64,000 nucleotides of DNA from NCBI GenBank assembly GCA_934512105.1, contig CAKSWQ010000008.1, positions 1 to 64,000 on the forward strand, read 5' to 3'. The position numbers and the translations under genes are program-made. The notes below the pieces were generated by a model that did not search any database, was not told where the DNA came from, and worked only from the letters and a program-made list of their open reading frames with translations. Positions 33,601 to 42,274 of this stretch are shown here, in pieces. Position 1 is the stretch's first letter. Every line of letters begins with the position of its first letter. Source of the DNA: an uncultured Faecalibacterium sp. GTDB lineage: Bacteria > Bacillota > Clostridia > Oscillospirales > Ruminococcaceae.

Positions 33601-33699
33601 CATCACCAGCATCATGGTAGCAAAAATATTGTGGAATACCGTTCTTTCCGGTCTGTTTGCCAAGCGCTGCCGCTGGCGCTGTTCCCATGCGTCAAACAT
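30670..33699 (-). CDS. Membrane Cache-GGDEF-EAL cyclic-di-GMP signalling protein
   Basis: A 1009-residue inner-membrane sensor. Domains in order: short cytoplasmic N-terminus, TM1 (about 25-48), a large extracellular dCache-like domain (about 50-385), TM2 (about 390-415) and HAMP-like linker, a PAS-like region (about 470-590), a GGDEF domain (DILTGLYNR; active loop RLSGDEF about 645) and an EAL domain (VAYEALMRSDL about 783; Glu in EITEEEEID; LDDYGSGYSN; KVDITIIRGID; AEGVETAAEL). The GGDEF loop is SGDEF, a tolerated variant; EAL residues look intact, so it may both make and break c-di-GMP. The start at 33699 has GGGGGTAAGGA upstream. It lies 35 bp after a solute-binding lipoprotein gene, the probable ligand carrier for its sensor domain. 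Confidence 0.92.
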   Translation of the reverse strand: MFDAWEQRQRQRLANRPERTVFHNIFATMMLVMAVELLLAVASMLAVNVTGQLDENAKDLLTMRVRNRASYVQEILRNAEDLGQLSEQINATTQQMLENGDISLDTLDNSSEQSDALLVALAPQLLDALRAKQVTGIFIMLNTHDLDTCEVGKKMPGIYLRDQDPDARPSERNSDLLLERASATVVKKLGIGTDKGWQPAFPYQGNTKGGILRTVFQTAYKDGASLSAENYGRWTINSYCLAGDDRHAIAYSMPLILPDGTVYGVVGVELLTEYLKTKLPFTELDEDKAGTYFIVTTTDALTDSVFTLRKTVTSGEDLVAADAPLGVLNCRRGEDGNWLELNGKRYYMVLEPLQVYNRNAPFAGEKWYLAGAIEQSVLLAFSDRMRKVLLATLVVTLVLSVCGSLLVSARLASPINHLYREVVDAQEKKTFPRLSRTAIREVDRFAETITQLNKELVTNSTKFLRIMDMASVEIGGYELRTDTGSVFVTDNFFSLLGMPGITGKPLSVRRFEEVLKGIREKNPCARTAEGDELLTIQQPDGVRYIMLRSTIEGHAKIGLAEDVTANVLERKRIEHERDYDILTGLYNRQAFNRVCTELFAAPERMGVAALMMMDLDNLKHINDTYGHDWGDQYIRRTGQCLRENTPAGTVCARLSGDEFLVLFHGYRSRDAVREKIDRLTNAMQQSVALLPSGNALHISLSGGIAWYPDDGQDWETLKKYADFAMYQVKHAEKGRVEEFDIGVYNREAYAERTRREFRQLLSNAQVFYCFQPIFSARSGRVVAYEALMRSDLPTLRSPATIMKLAREQGALYEIERITFTKALETFDSLCRAGSVSGDAMLFVNSIANACLSHEDGKYINNHWHELCRRMVVEITEEEEIDYEALERKRNAPGFSGMFALDDYGSGYSNENTLLQLAPRFVKVDITIIRGIDTSPDKQQILRNVVAYAHPRSMKIVAEGVETAAELRTVIELGADLLQGYFLARPAIVPGAIAPEAAAIIGELQRRKKD

Positions 33700-33734
33700 C
33701 TTCCTTACCCCCTTTCTGTGTTTTTTCCGGGCGC

Positions 33735-35150
33735 TCAGCCCTCGTACTGCTGCAGCTGTGCAAGGGTGGACTGATACCACTTCTCAAAATAATCGTCGGT
33801 CAGAAATTCCGCCACGGCGGCTTCCGCGCTCTGGCCTGCGGCAATGCGCTCCAGCACCGTGTCCCGGTCGGCACTGGCCAGATCGCCCATGCCGTATTCC
33901 AGGATCTTGCGGGCTGCGTTGCCGCCTGCAAAGGCCGTAGGGGTGTACAGCTCGTTTTTGCACACCGCTCTCACCGCACCGGAAAGAACCTGCTCCATGG
34001 TGTCGGTCAGCTCCAGCCCGCTTGCGCGGATGACGTCCATATCGTTGGCGGCGGTGGTCACCGGCAGATAGCCCGACTCCACCGAGAAGGCGATATTATT
34101 CTGCGGCTCGGTGAACCACTTTAAAAAGGTAACTGCGGCGTTGATCTGGGCCTCGGTGCCGGTGGTGACCACCATGCCGGCACCCTGCTGCACCGCCACC
34201 TTTTCGCCCCCGGCAAACCGGGGCGCAGGCAGCACCTTCATCTCGATATCGTGGATCTGGTTATCCCCGGGCATCACCTGCTTCGGGAAGAAGGTGGCGC
34301 TGGCACAGGAGCCTACACAGCCCAGCAGTGCGCCGGTTTTCACGTCATCGCTGCGGAAGCGGCCATTCGCAACAAAATACCCCTTAACGAAGGGCACATA
34401 GTAGTTATCCCACAGCTTGCGCACCACATCATGGTCAAAGTGCAGGGTCATTTTGCCGTTGTGCACTTCAAAAATTTCGCAGCCCAGCTGCTTTGCGCCC
34501 ACAAGCATATAGTTTGCCAGCGCGTCCCGGCCAAACAGCGCCTTGCCGCCGGACCAGTTGTAGTACTGCTCGGCCACCGCCGTCACGCCCTCCATGGTGG
34601 AAAGCGCGCCGTAACGCACCAAGGTGTCCTTTGCGAACCGCTGCCAGTCGGTATCGTTAAAGAACATCAGCTCGGTGGATTTTGCCACCGGAAAAATTTT
34701 GATGCTGCCGCTGCCGTCAAAATCGCCCTCGGTGATATAGCCGGGCACAAAGGCGGCCTTTTCGTCCTCGGTCAGGTAGTCCTTCAAGTCCACCACCATG
34801 CCCATCTGGTCCAGCTTATAAGCGGTATCCGCATAGGCGGCAAAAATGGTGGGCATCTCCGCAGAGCCCACCTTGCCCTCGGCCGCGTCCATCACGTTAG
34901 TTTCCAGATCGTTCACCGTGCCCTGACTGGAGCCGGATACCCGAATGCCCTTTTCCTTGCCGATGGTCTCGTTGAAGGTGCTTACAAGGCGGTTGAAGCT
35001 TTCCAGCTGGTCGCCGTTGTAGTAGTTCCACACCGTGATGTCGGTCACTTCTTTTTTGCTGTTTTTTGCATCGCAGCCGGTCACTGCCAGTGCCGCCGCC
35101 GAGACCGCTGCCGCCGCCAGAAAGCTGCGGCGCGAGATCTGGTTCTTCAT
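33735..35150 (-). CDS. Extracellular solute-binding lipoprotein (family 1), no transporter nearby
   Basis: A 471-residue secreted lipoprotein. The N-terminus has a twin-arginine-like SRRSFLAAAA, a hydrophobic stretch and a lipobox AVTGC (Cys about 26). The body is a family 1 (sugar-type) solute-binding protein: DITVWNYYNGDQLESFNRLVSTFNE, IFAAYADTAYKLDQMGMVVDLKDYL, VAKSTELMFFNDTDWQRF, FLKWFTEPQNNIAFSVESGYLPV. No permease or ATPase gene flanks it. It is the first gene of an operon whose second gene is a Cache-GGDEF-EAL sensor, so it may present a ligand to that sensor instead of to a transporter. Confidence 0.9.
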   Translation of the reverse strand: MKNQISRRSFLAAAAVSAAALAVTGCDAKNSKKEVTDITVWNYYNGDQLESFNRLVSTFNETIGKEKGIRVSGSSQGTVNDLETNVMDAAEGKVGSAEMPTIFAAYADTAYKLDQMGMVVDLKDYLTEDEKAAFVPGYITEGDFDGSGSIKIFPVAKSTELMFFNDTDWQRFAKDTLVRYGALSTMEGVTAVAEQYYNWSGGKALFGRDALANYMLVGAKQLGCEIFEVHNGKMTLHFDHDVVRKLWDNYYVPFVKGYFVANGRFRSDDVKTGALLGCVGSCASATFFPKQVMPGDNQIHDIEMKVLPAPRFAGGEKVAVQQGAGMVVTTGTEAQINAAVTFLKWFTEPQNNIAFSVESGYLPVTTAANDMDVIRASGLELTDTMEQVLSGAVRAVCKNELYTPTAFAGGNAARKILEYGMGDLASADRDTVLERIAAGQSAEAAVAEFLTDDYFEKWYQSTLAQLQQYEG

Positions 35151-35329
35151 CCTTATCTATACCCTCCCAAGCGCAGACGCATTTTACACCATATTATACT
35201 ATTTTATATAATACCACCACTTCCGGCATAGTGTAAACGTTTTCTTCGAAAATCTGGTAAAAAAGTGCAGATGACGAATTTCCGTCTTATTTTTTGGTGG
35301 TTTTGTCAACAGCACGCTCCCAACCTGTG

Positions 35330-35370
35330 AAAAAGGGGTACAGGAAAACCCGCAGGCTTTCCTGTACCCC
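35330..35370 (-). terminator. Intrinsic terminator after TetR gene (CTGCGG loop type)
   Basis: GGGGTACAGGAAA and its complement around a GCCTGCGGGT loop, then five U on the minus strand. The rest of 35151-35329 is AT-rich and should hold the promoter of the solute-binding gene (TATAAT-like runs near 35195-35215). Confidence 0.85.
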
Positions 35371-35394
35371 GAAAATAAAACTATTTTTTCCGCG

Positions 35395-35946
35395 TTACAT
35401 CCGTATCCGCTGCGCGGCGCGGGCGATGGAGGCAAGCAGCGCCACAAGGCGTTTTTCGTCCATCTGGCCGCAGTAGCTGGTAAAGGTGTAGTAGCACCCC
35501 TGTACACAGAAGGACAGCACCACCTTGCGCACTACGTCCGTCTCAAAGGTGGGGTCGGTCTGGGCGATGCACTGGCACATGGCCTGCTCCACCCGGTTGA
35601 TGAACAGCCCCTGCCGGGAGCCGGAGAAGAGCACGGTGATCTCCTCCCGATGCTCGGCAAAGGCGCGGAACATCTCCCGCGCAAGCCACTCGGTGCGCTC
35701 GCTCACATCGCTGGCGGTCAGGCGGGGCAGGCTTTCCACCACCGCCTGCACCATTTCGTCCTCCATGGCGTTGGCCAGCGCATAGATATCCTGATAATGG
35801 GCGTAAAATGTGGATTTATTGATGCAGGCGCGGTCGCACAGCTCCTTTACACGGATCTTCTCCACCGGCTTTTCGGTGCGCAGCTCCATAAAGGCCTGTT
35901 TGATGGCGCGCTCGGTCTTTTCAATGCGGATATCCAGAAAACCCAC
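35395..35946 (-). CDS. TetR/AcrR family transcriptional regulator
   Basis: A 183-residue regulator with an N-terminal TetR DNA-binding domain: RAIKQAFMELRTEKPVEKIRVKELCDRACINKSTFYAHYQDIYALANAME, with the recognition helix INKSTFYAHY. The C-terminal ligand domain is of the TetR_C type seen in Firmicutes (EEITVLFSGSRQGLFINRVEQAM). The start is uncertain: the GTG at 35946 is the only standard in-frame start, and its ribosome site is weak. The target is unknown; the nearest candidates are the downstream solute-binding / c-di-GMP operon and its own gene. Confidence 0.88.
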   Translation of the reverse strand: MGFLDIRIEKTERAIKQAFMELRTEKPVEKIRVKELCDRACINKSTFYAHYQDIYALANAMEDEMVQAVVESLPRLTASDVSERTEWLAREMFRAFAEHREEITVLFSGSRQGLFINRVEQAMCQCIAQTDPTFETDVVRKVVLSFCVQGCYYTFTSYCGQMDEKRLVALLASIARAAQRIRM

Positions 35947-36042
35947 CTCTTTTGCTTTTTTGTTGATTTTCCAACGTTTTTCCGGTTTTGCGGATAGACA
36001 AGCCCCGCAGCCCTTTTTATACTGGGTATAAGCGCCGCAGCG

Positions 36043-36561
36043 TCACTCCTTGCGGTACAAAAGCCCCTGCTGCTCCAAAGCATCGCGGATGCGGGCAAAA
36101 GTGTCCTTATCCGGGCAGCGCAGAGTGTGCAGGTGCACGCCGCCGGTCATGCGGCTCAATAGGCTCTCGGGCGCATCCGCCGCCTGACGGATAAAGTTGT
36201 CCACATCGTACCGGTTGCACAGGTTCAGCGTGGCGCGGATCTCGCCGTAGAGGCTGTTTTCCACCGCCACATCCACCACCGTGCCGCCCTGATCCACCAC
36301 GGTGTACAGCTCCCGGCGCATCTCCTCCTGCGTGCGGTGCACACAGGCCAGAATGCCGGTATAGCCCTTTTCCGCCGGGTGCAGCTGGTAGCCCCGGGGG
36401 GTGGCATCGATCTGCGCCCCACCGGCGCGCAGCAGCGCCACATCCCCTACCACGATCTGCCGCGACACCCCCAGCTCTGCCGCCAGTGTGCTGGCGCTTA
36501 AAGGGGCACCGGCGCTGTTCAGCCGGGTCAGGATGCGTTCTCTGCGCTGTGCTGCATTCAT
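36043..36561 (-). CDS. niaR: NiaR-type niacin-responsive repressor (HTH-3H)
   Basis: A 172-residue protein with an N-terminal HTH_11 winged helix (RRERILTRLNSAGAPLSASTLAAELGVSRQIVVGDVALLRAGG) and a C-terminal 3H domain, which binds nicotinate and a metal. The three His are in ILACVHRTQEEM and in GGVHLHTL. It matches Firmicutes NiaR/YrxA (about 170-180 residues), the repressor of NAD biosynthesis and niacin uptake genes. No NAD or niacin gene is next to it, so targets must be elsewhere. It precedes the TetR gene on the same strand by about 100 bp. Confidence 0.93.
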   Translation of the reverse strand: MNAAQRRERILTRLNSAGAPLSASTLAAELGVSRQIVVGDVALLRAGGAQIDATPRGYQLHPAEKGYTGILACVHRTQEEMRRELYTVVDQGGTVVDVAVENSLYGEIRATLNLCNRYDVDNFIRQAADAPESLLSRMTGGVHLHTLRCPDKDTFARIRDALEQQGLLYRKE

Positions 36562-36636
36562 AGGGGTTCAGGCTTCCTTTCCGTAAAACGACTTATCTCT
36601 TTTTATTGTAGCAAAATACGGCGCAATGTGCAAGAT

Positions 36637-37992
36637 TTATTCCAATCTCAGCAGGGTGGCGTAATTGGAGGGCAGCTGCACCTTCATGCGGTTCCACTCG
36701 GTGGAGACCAGCACTTCCTGTGCGCCCACGGTGTCGGCCATCAGGTCGATGACCTTGGCTGCTTCCACCGGCAGCGGGAACTCCAGCTGTGCGGGGGTAT
36801 CGCCGTTATTCAGCACCGCTACCACGGCCTTGCCGTCCAGCACCCGGGCAAAGGCGTAGCACTGGGTGGTGAGCTGCAATTCTTTTACCTCGCCGTAGGT
36901 CATTTCCGGCAATTCAGCCTTGCATTTCCCCAGAACTTTGTATACACTGGTAACAGGATTTGTGCGTTCTGCATCAGCGTAGTCGCTAAGCTCCAGACAG
37001 GGACGCAGCGGCCAGTCGCTGCCCCACTCCTTTTTGCCCTCGATGCCGAACTCCGAGCCATAGTAGATGGACGGGATGCCCCACAGGCTGTACACCAGAA
37101 TGGCGATATGCCGGATGTGCTCTTTGTTGCGCAGCTTGTTGGGCAGGCGCTCCACATCGTGGTTATCCGAGAAGAGATACAGCCGGGTGTCGTGGCACAG
37201 CCCCTGCAGACGGCGCATGGTGTGGGCGATCTCAAAGTAGTTGTGGTCGTTGTGGCCGCTCCACAGGCCCTTGTGCAGCTCGTAGTTGGTCACGGAGTGC
37301 AGCATTTCCGGGTTTGCCCAGCGGCTGTAATCCCCGTGGATCACCTCGCCCATCAGCCAGAACTCCGGCTTTACCTCGTTTGCCAGACGGCGCAGCCCGC
37401 GCATGAAGTCGAAGTCCAGCACGTCGGCTGCGTCCAGACGGATGCCGTCGATGTCGAACTGCTCCACCCAGAAGCGGACGGTATCGTAATGGTACTGCTG
37501 CACCTCCGGGTTGCGCTGGTTCAGCTTGACCAGCAGGTTGTAGCCGCCCCAGTTGCCGTAGGAAAAGCCGTCGTTATACTCGTTGTTGCCCCAGAAGTTC
37601 ACATCGCAGAACCAGTCCTTATAGCGGGCGTTCTCTCGGTTCGCCTTCAGGTCCTGGAACGCGAAGAAATCGCGGCCCACATGGTTGAACACGCCGTCCA
37701 CGATGACCCGCTGTCCGCGGGCGTGGCAGGCCGCCACAAAGGCCTTGAATTCCTCGTTGGTGCCAAGGCGGCGGTCCACCAGACGGTAGTCGATGGTATC
37801 GTAGCCGTGGGAGCCGCTCTCGAACAGCGGGCCGATGTAGATGGCCGTACAGCCCAGCTTTGCCGCGTGGGCTGCCCATGCCTCCAGCTTTGCAAAAGCG
37901 CCCGGGGTGGGCTGGCCGTCGTTTTCGTGCGCACAGCCGCACAGCCCCAGCGGATAGATGTGATAAAATACTGCTTCGTCATACCAAGCCAT
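36637..37992 (-). CDS. GH13 alpha-amylase family glycosidase, intracellular
   Basis: A 451-residue alpha-amylase family protein without a signal peptide, so cytoplasmic. The (beta/alpha)8 barrel has the GH13 regions VIVDGVFNHVG (region I), DGIRLDAADV (nucleophile Asp), FWLMGEVIHGDY (acid/base Glu) and FSDNHDVERL (third Asp). The C-terminal beta domain ends LPSNYATLLRLE. The ATG at 37992 is preferred because GGGAGC lies at a proper distance; an ATG six bases upstream and a longer form are possible. It diverges from glgB and probably acts on maltodextrin or glycogen-derived oligosaccharides. The exact bond specificity is not readable. Confidence 0.9.
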   Translation of the reverse strand: MAWYDEAVFYHIYPLGLCGCAHENDGQPTPGAFAKLEAWAAHAAKLGCTAIYIGPLFESGSHGYDTIDYRLVDRRLGTNEEFKAFVAACHARGQRVIVDGVFNHVGRDFFAFQDLKANRENARYKDWFCDVNFWGNNEYNDGFSYGNWGGYNLLVKLNQRNPEVQQYHYDTVRFWVEQFDIDGIRLDAADVLDFDFMRGLRRLANEVKPEFWLMGEVIHGDYSRWANPEMLHSVTNYELHKGLWSGHNDHNYFEIAHTMRRLQGLCHDTRLYLFSDNHDVERLPNKLRNKEHIRHIAILVYSLWGIPSIYYGSEFGIEGKKEWGSDWPLRPCLELSDYADAERTNPVTSVYKVLGKCKAELPEMTYGEVKELQLTTQCYAFARVLDGKAVVAVLNNGDTPAQLEFPLPVEAAKVIDLMADTVGAQEVLVSTEWNRMKVQLPSNYATLLRLE

Positions 37993-38230
37993 GATCATTC
38001 GCTCCCATTCTATTGCTTTCAAAAAAGTTGCACCGCCCGCAAGGCGGTAGCAACAGTATACCACACCCTCTGGTAAATATGTGTATTTTTGCTGATTTTT
38101 GTCAGGATTTGCCAAGAATATCGGCTACTGTGCCGGTAAAAGGGCGTTTTTCTTGGATAGTTTGCCCAAACAGCTTTGTACCAACCGGCGCACACCGCCG
38201 GTCAACATAGAGAAGTAAGGAGATCTTTGC

Positions 38231-40186
38231 ATGAATTACCCTGTGATCCCCCGCACGTTTTTCAGTGGCGACTGCTTCGATGCCTACCGCATTCTGGGTG
38301 CGCACCCCTGCACCGACTCAAACGGCGCCGAGGGCTGGCGTTTTGCCGTGTGGGCACCCGGTGCCACCGCCGTGGAGGTGTGCGGCGGCTTTGACGGCTG
38401 GGAGCGCGGCGTGCCCATGGAAAAAGCCGATACCGGCGTATGGAGCGCCTTTATCCCCGGCCTTGCGGAGGGGGACCTGTACAAATACCGCGTGCACGGC
38501 GCGGACGGCAGCACCGTGATGCGCAGCGACCCCTACGCCTTTGCCACCGAGCTGCGCCCCGGCACCGCCAGCAAGCTGGCAAAGCTGGATTTCACCTTTG
38601 ACGATACCGCGTGGATGGAGCGGCGGGACAAATGCCGCAACCGCCCGCTGAACATCTACGAGCTGCACGCCGGCAGCTGGAAGCACAAGCCCGGCACCAC
38701 CCAGCCGGACGGCTCGGACGGGTGGTACAATTACGAGGAGCTGGCGCGGGAGCTGATCCCGTGGCTGCTGGAGCATCACTTTACCCATGTGGAGCTGCTG
38801 CCGCTGGCAGAGCATCCCTTTGACGGCAGCTGGGGCTACCAGACCACCGGCTACTTCTCGGTGACCAGCCGCTACGGCACCCCCGCCCAGTTTGCAAGCT
38901 TTGTCAACGCCTGCCACCGCATGGGCATCGGCGTCATCATGGACTTTGTGCCGGTGCACTTTGCCGCCAACGCCGACGCGCTGGCCAAGTTTGACGGCAC
39001 CCACCTGTACGAGTACGACAGCGACGTGGGCCAGAGCGAGTGGGGCACCTGCAACTTCAACTACTACCGCCGGGAGGTGTGCAGCTTTTTGAGCAGCGCC
39101 GCCGGGCTGTGGATGGACGTGTACCACTGCGACGGCATCCGCATGGACGCCATCTCCCGGGCGCTGTACTGGCAGGGCGACCCCAACCGCGGCGTGAATC
39201 AGGGCGCGGTGAACTTTTTGCGCAGCCTGAACCACGGCCTGAACGAGCGCTGGCCCACCGGCATCTACATGGCGGAGGACTCCACCAACTTCCTCAAGGT
39301 GACCGCTCCCACCCGCTACGAGGGCGTGGGCTTTGACTACAAGTGGGACATGGGCTGGATGCACGACACGCTGGACTACTTTGCCACTCCCTTCGGCGAG
39401 CGCCCGGGCTGCTACGGCAAGATTTTGTTCAGCATGCACTACTTCTACAACGAGCTGTATCTGCTGGCGCTGAGCCACGATGAGGTAGTGCACGGCAAAA
39501 AGACCATCATTGATAAGCTGTGGGGCAGCTACGCGGAAAAGTGCGCCCAGCTGCGCACCCTGTATTTTTATATGTACACCCATCCCGGCAAAAAGCTGAA
39601 CTTTATGGGCAACGAGCTGGCGCACTTCCGGGAGTGGGACGAAAAGCGGGAGCTGGACTGGAACCTGCTGGAATACCCCTTCCACGATGCGTTCCAGAAA
39701 TACTTTGCCGCCCTGAGCCGCACCTACGCCTCCGAGCCCGCCCTGTATGACGGCGAGTACAACCCGGACTGCTTTGAGTGGGTGGCAAGCGAAAGCTGCG
39801 CCGAGGGCGTGTACGCATGGCTGCGCAAGGGGCGCGGGCAGAATATGCTCTGCGTCATGAACACGCAGGACCACGCCCACAAAAAGTTCCCCCTGTACCT
39901 CAAGTTCCCGTGCAGCGCAGAGCTGGTACTGGACACCGAAGCCGGGGCTTGGGGCGGCGTGCACAAGGCACACCGCAAGCAGAACTTCCACACCACCGAC
40001 GGCGGCGTGTTCGGCCGGGACTACACCCTGACGCTGGATCTGCCCGCCATGGGCAGCTATCTGCTGCGGCTTACCCCGGAAGCCCCGAACCCGGACGCCG
40101 CCCGCCTGAGCGCCAACAAGGCGCTGGCGCAAAAGCGCAAGGCGGCAAAGGCTGCTAAGGCCGCTGCAGAAGATTCCCAAAAGTAA
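38231..40186 (+). CDS. glgB: 1,4-alpha-glucan branching enzyme
   Basis: A 651-residue GH13 branching enzyme that makes alpha-1,6 branches in glycogen. It has an N-terminal CBM48 ([36 protein letters not shown]), the branching motif [31 protein letters not shown], and the catalytic residues Asp306 (DGIRMDA), Glu349 (MAEDST) and the His416-Asp417 pair ([11 protein letters not shown]). The DFVPVHFA region I is present. The last ~25 residues are a Lys/Ala-rich tail ([16 protein letters not shown]). AAGGAG precedes the ATG. No other glg gene is nearby; the divergent amylase may remodel the same polymer. Confidence 0.95.
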   Translation: MNYPVIPRTFFSGDCFDAYRILGAHPCTDSNGAEGWRFAVWAPGATAVEVCGGFDGWERGVPMEKADTGVWSAFIPGLAEGDLYKYRVHGADGSTVMRSDPYAFATELRPGTASKLAKLDFTFDDTAWMERRDKCRNRPLNIYELHAGSWKHKPGTTQPDGSDGWYNYEELARELIPWLLEHHFTHVELLPLAEHPFDGSWGYQTTGYFSVTSRYGTPAQFASFVNACHRMGIGVIMDFVPVHFAANADALAKFDGTHLYEYDSDVGQSEWGTCNFNYYRREVCSFLSSAAGLWMDVYHCDGIRMDAISRALYWQGDPNRGVNQGAVNFLRSLNHGLNERWPTGIYMAEDSTNFLKVTAPTRYEGVGFDYKWDMGWMHDTLDYFATPFGERPGCYGKILFSMHYFYNELYLLALSHDEVVHGKKTIIDKLWGSYAEKCAQLRTLYFYMYTHPGKKLNFMGNELAHFREWDEKRELDWNLLEYPFHDAFQKYFAALSRTYASEPALYDGEYNPDCFEWVASESCAEGVYAWLRKGRGQNMLCVMNTQDHAHKKFPLYLKFPCSAELVLDTEAGAWGGVHKAHRKQNFHTTDGGVFGRDYTLTLDLPAMGSYLLRLTPEAPNPDAARLSANKALAQKRKAAKAAKAAAEDSQK

Positions 40187-40198
40187 TATTTGCGCAAA

Positions 40199-40242
40199 AA
40201 TGTCCCGTCTGCTTTGAAAGCGGCGGGACATTCTGCATTTTT
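40199..40242 (+). terminator. Terminator after glgB
   Basis: TGTCCCG and CGGGACA with further imperfect pairing, followed by TTCTGCATTTTT. The minus-strand U-run is also present. Confidence 0.6.
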
Positions 40243-40276
40243 CGCCACTGGGGTGCTGGACAGTACCCCGGGGAGT

Positions 40277-40285
40277 TGTTATACT
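40277..40285 (+). promoter_or_regulatory. Extended -10 promoter for the membrane protein operon
   Basis: TTG-T-TATACT forms an extended -10, 38 bp before the start. The -35 is weak. Confidence 0.45.
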
Positions 40286-40322
40286 GTACTGTGTGAAACT
40301 TTGCAAGGAGGCCTCTTGTTCC

Positions 40323-42242
40323 ATGTCCGATACTCTGACCAAGCTGCGCACTTCTGTTGCGGCGAAGTGCGTGCTGGCGCTGGCCGCAGCGGCGGTGCTG
40401 CTGGCTGTTTTTGCGCAGGCTGCGCCCGGCAGTAAGTTCTTTTTTCCGCTGGTGAGCCTGTGGTGCAACCTTGCGCTGTTCGCCTGTGTGCTGCGGGTGC
40501 TGCGGGTGGCGAGGGTAAAGTTTGACCTGTTCCACAAAGCGGTAATCGTTGGCCTGTGGGCAGCGGCGCTGGTCTACTTTTTCTGGGCGCTGAACCGCCG
40601 CAGCTTTGTATATATTTGGGATTACGTCAACTATATCAATAAGCAGTACAGCGCCGAAGCCGCCTTTTTGCAAAGCCCGGCGGCGGGCTTCCATTACATC
40701 TTCGGCTCTCTTGCCGAGGACTACACCAACTTTATCACCCTGTTTCTGGATTTTCCCTTCTGCCTGAGCAGCCACACCGGCGACAGCTTTGCCTTCTGTC
40801 AGGTGTTCAGCATCCTGCCCATGCTGCTGGTGCTGCTGGCGGGACTTACCATCAAGGTGGGGCAGATGCTGCAGGTGAAGAACCGCTTCTGGTACTTTCT
40901 CATTGGCTTTTCGTGGTGCATCACCTTCCCCTTCCTGCGCATGAGCGCCATGCTTGGGCAGCCGGACTGGTTCGGGCTCATCTTTGCCTTCATGCTTGTG
41001 CTGCTCACGCTGGATTACCGCTTTGACCGCATAGAGCCTGCCCGCTATCTTCTCATCTTTGCCGCCACGGCGGGGGTCATCCTTACGCGGCGGTGGTACT
41101 TATACTTTGTGGTGGGCTATTGCTTCGCCTATGTTCTGCTGCTGGTGGTGTCCGGCATCCGGCTGGCAAAAAGCGGTCAACAGTCCCGGGCTGTGCGCCG
41201 CATCCTGCGGCTGGCCGGGTTCGGCCTGTGCGCCGCCGGAGCCATGGTGCTGCTGCTTTTGCCCATGGTGCGCAAGATCCTTGGCTTCGATTACGCCGGG
41301 CGCTACTCCTACTACAATTTCGGCGGCATCGCGCTGGAACTGGCCGCACAGACTTTGCGCATCGGACTGCTGAACTTTATCCTCATCGGGCTGGGGTTGT
41401 GGTTTGCGGCAAAGCGCCGCCTGCCCGCCCTGCCCTGCCTTGCGGGTGCAGAGCTGCTTATCAGCCTTTTGCTGTTCACCCGGATACAGAACACCGGCTC
41501 CCACCAGATGCTGCTGTTTTTGCCGGGGTGGCTGCTGCTGTTCCTCACCGGCGCAGCAGCACTGGCCGAGGGCATCCAGAAGCACCGGAACCTCAAACTT
41601 TTCTACTGGATCTTTACGCTGGTATTTGCCGTCTCGGTGCGCTGCTCTCCGCTGACCGTTGTGGCCCTGCCGGGCTTTGTGGTTGACCACTTCCCCCTCA
41701 AAGCGGCGTCGGAGTTCGTCCGGCTGGACAAGCTGATCTACGACCGCAAGGATCTGCCGCAGATCAAGGCCATTGCCAACTGGATCGACACCCACTGCGC
41801 CGAGGGCGAGATCAGCTACATGATCCCCCACGATATGCTGTACTGCCCGGATCACTTCAAGAACTGCCAACTGCCCGAAACGCCCATCAACGACAAGCTG
41901 GCCTTCGGCTTTTCGGTGCCGGGCACCCACAACTTCCCCATGCAGTTCTTTGAAGCGAAGTACGTCCTCACCGCCGCTCCCTTCCCCCAGACCTTTGTGG
42001 GCAGCGGCGAACTTTCCCACAAGTGGAACGACCGCTTCCTTGCGGTGCGGGACGAGTACTTTGCACTGGAAGCCACCTTTGATATGGGCAACGGCACCAC
42101 CTTTACGATCTGGCGGCGCACCGCCAGCCCCACCCGCGCCGAGGTGGAGTACTACCTGAGTGCCTTCAAGGAAGAAGATGCCCAATACCCGGAGATGTTC
42201 TCCGAAATTGCAGAAAGCTGGCTGGCCGCCCGTGGGCTGTAA
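40323..42242 (+). CDS. Polytopic membrane protein, glycosyltransferase-39/PMT-like topology
   Basis: A 639-residue protein with about eleven to twelve hydrophobic segments in the first ~440 residues and a soluble C-terminal part (about 445-639). The layout (an Asp-rich first loop WDYVNYINKQYSAEAA after TM3, many helices, then an extracytoplasmic domain) resembles lipid-linked-sugar glycosyltransferases of the GT-C/PMT group, but I see no diagnostic motif. The ATG at 40323 is chosen for AAGGAGG upstream. It is followed 32 bp later by a trigger-factor-like gene. Likely a cell-envelope enzyme; function not assigned. Confidence 0.65.
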   Translation: MSDTLTKLRTSVAAKCVLALAAAAVLLAVFAQAAPGSKFFFPLVSLWCNLALFACVLRVLRVARVKFDLFHKAVIVGLWAAALVYFFWALNRRSFVYIWDYVNYINKQYSAEAAFLQSPAAGFHYIFGSLAEDYTNFITLFLDFPFCLSSHTGDSFAFCQVFSILPMLLVLLAGLTIKVGQMLQVKNRFWYFLIGFSWCITFPFLRMSAMLGQPDWFGLIFAFMLVLLTLDYRFDRIEPARYLLIFAATAGVILTRRWYLYFVVGYCFAYVLLLVVSGIRLAKSGQQSRAVRRILRLAGFGLCAAGAMVLLLLPMVRKILGFDYAGRYSYYNFGGIALELAAQTLRIGLLNFILIGLGLWFAAKRRLPALPCLAGAELLISLLLFTRIQNTGSHQMLLFLPGWLLLFLTGAAALAEGIQKHRNLKLFYWIFTLVFAVSVRCSPLTVVALPGFVVDHFPLKAASEFVRLDKLIYDRKDLPQIKAIANWIDTHCAEGEISYMIPHDMLYCPDHFKNCQLPETPINDKLAFGFSVPGTHNFPMQFFEAKYVLTAAPFPQTFVGSGELSHKWNDRFLAVRDEYFALEATFDMGNGTTFTIWRRTASPTRAEVEYYLSAFKEEDAQYPEMFSEIAESWLAARGL

Positions 42243-42274
42243 CGCCGCTTTGCTATAAAAAGGAGTGTTCGACT

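Noticed and set aside
33700..33780. A longer N-terminus for the Cache-GGDEF-EAL protein (start at 33780)
   Set aside because: It would overlap the end of the solute-binding gene and has no ribosome site, while the start at 33699 has one.
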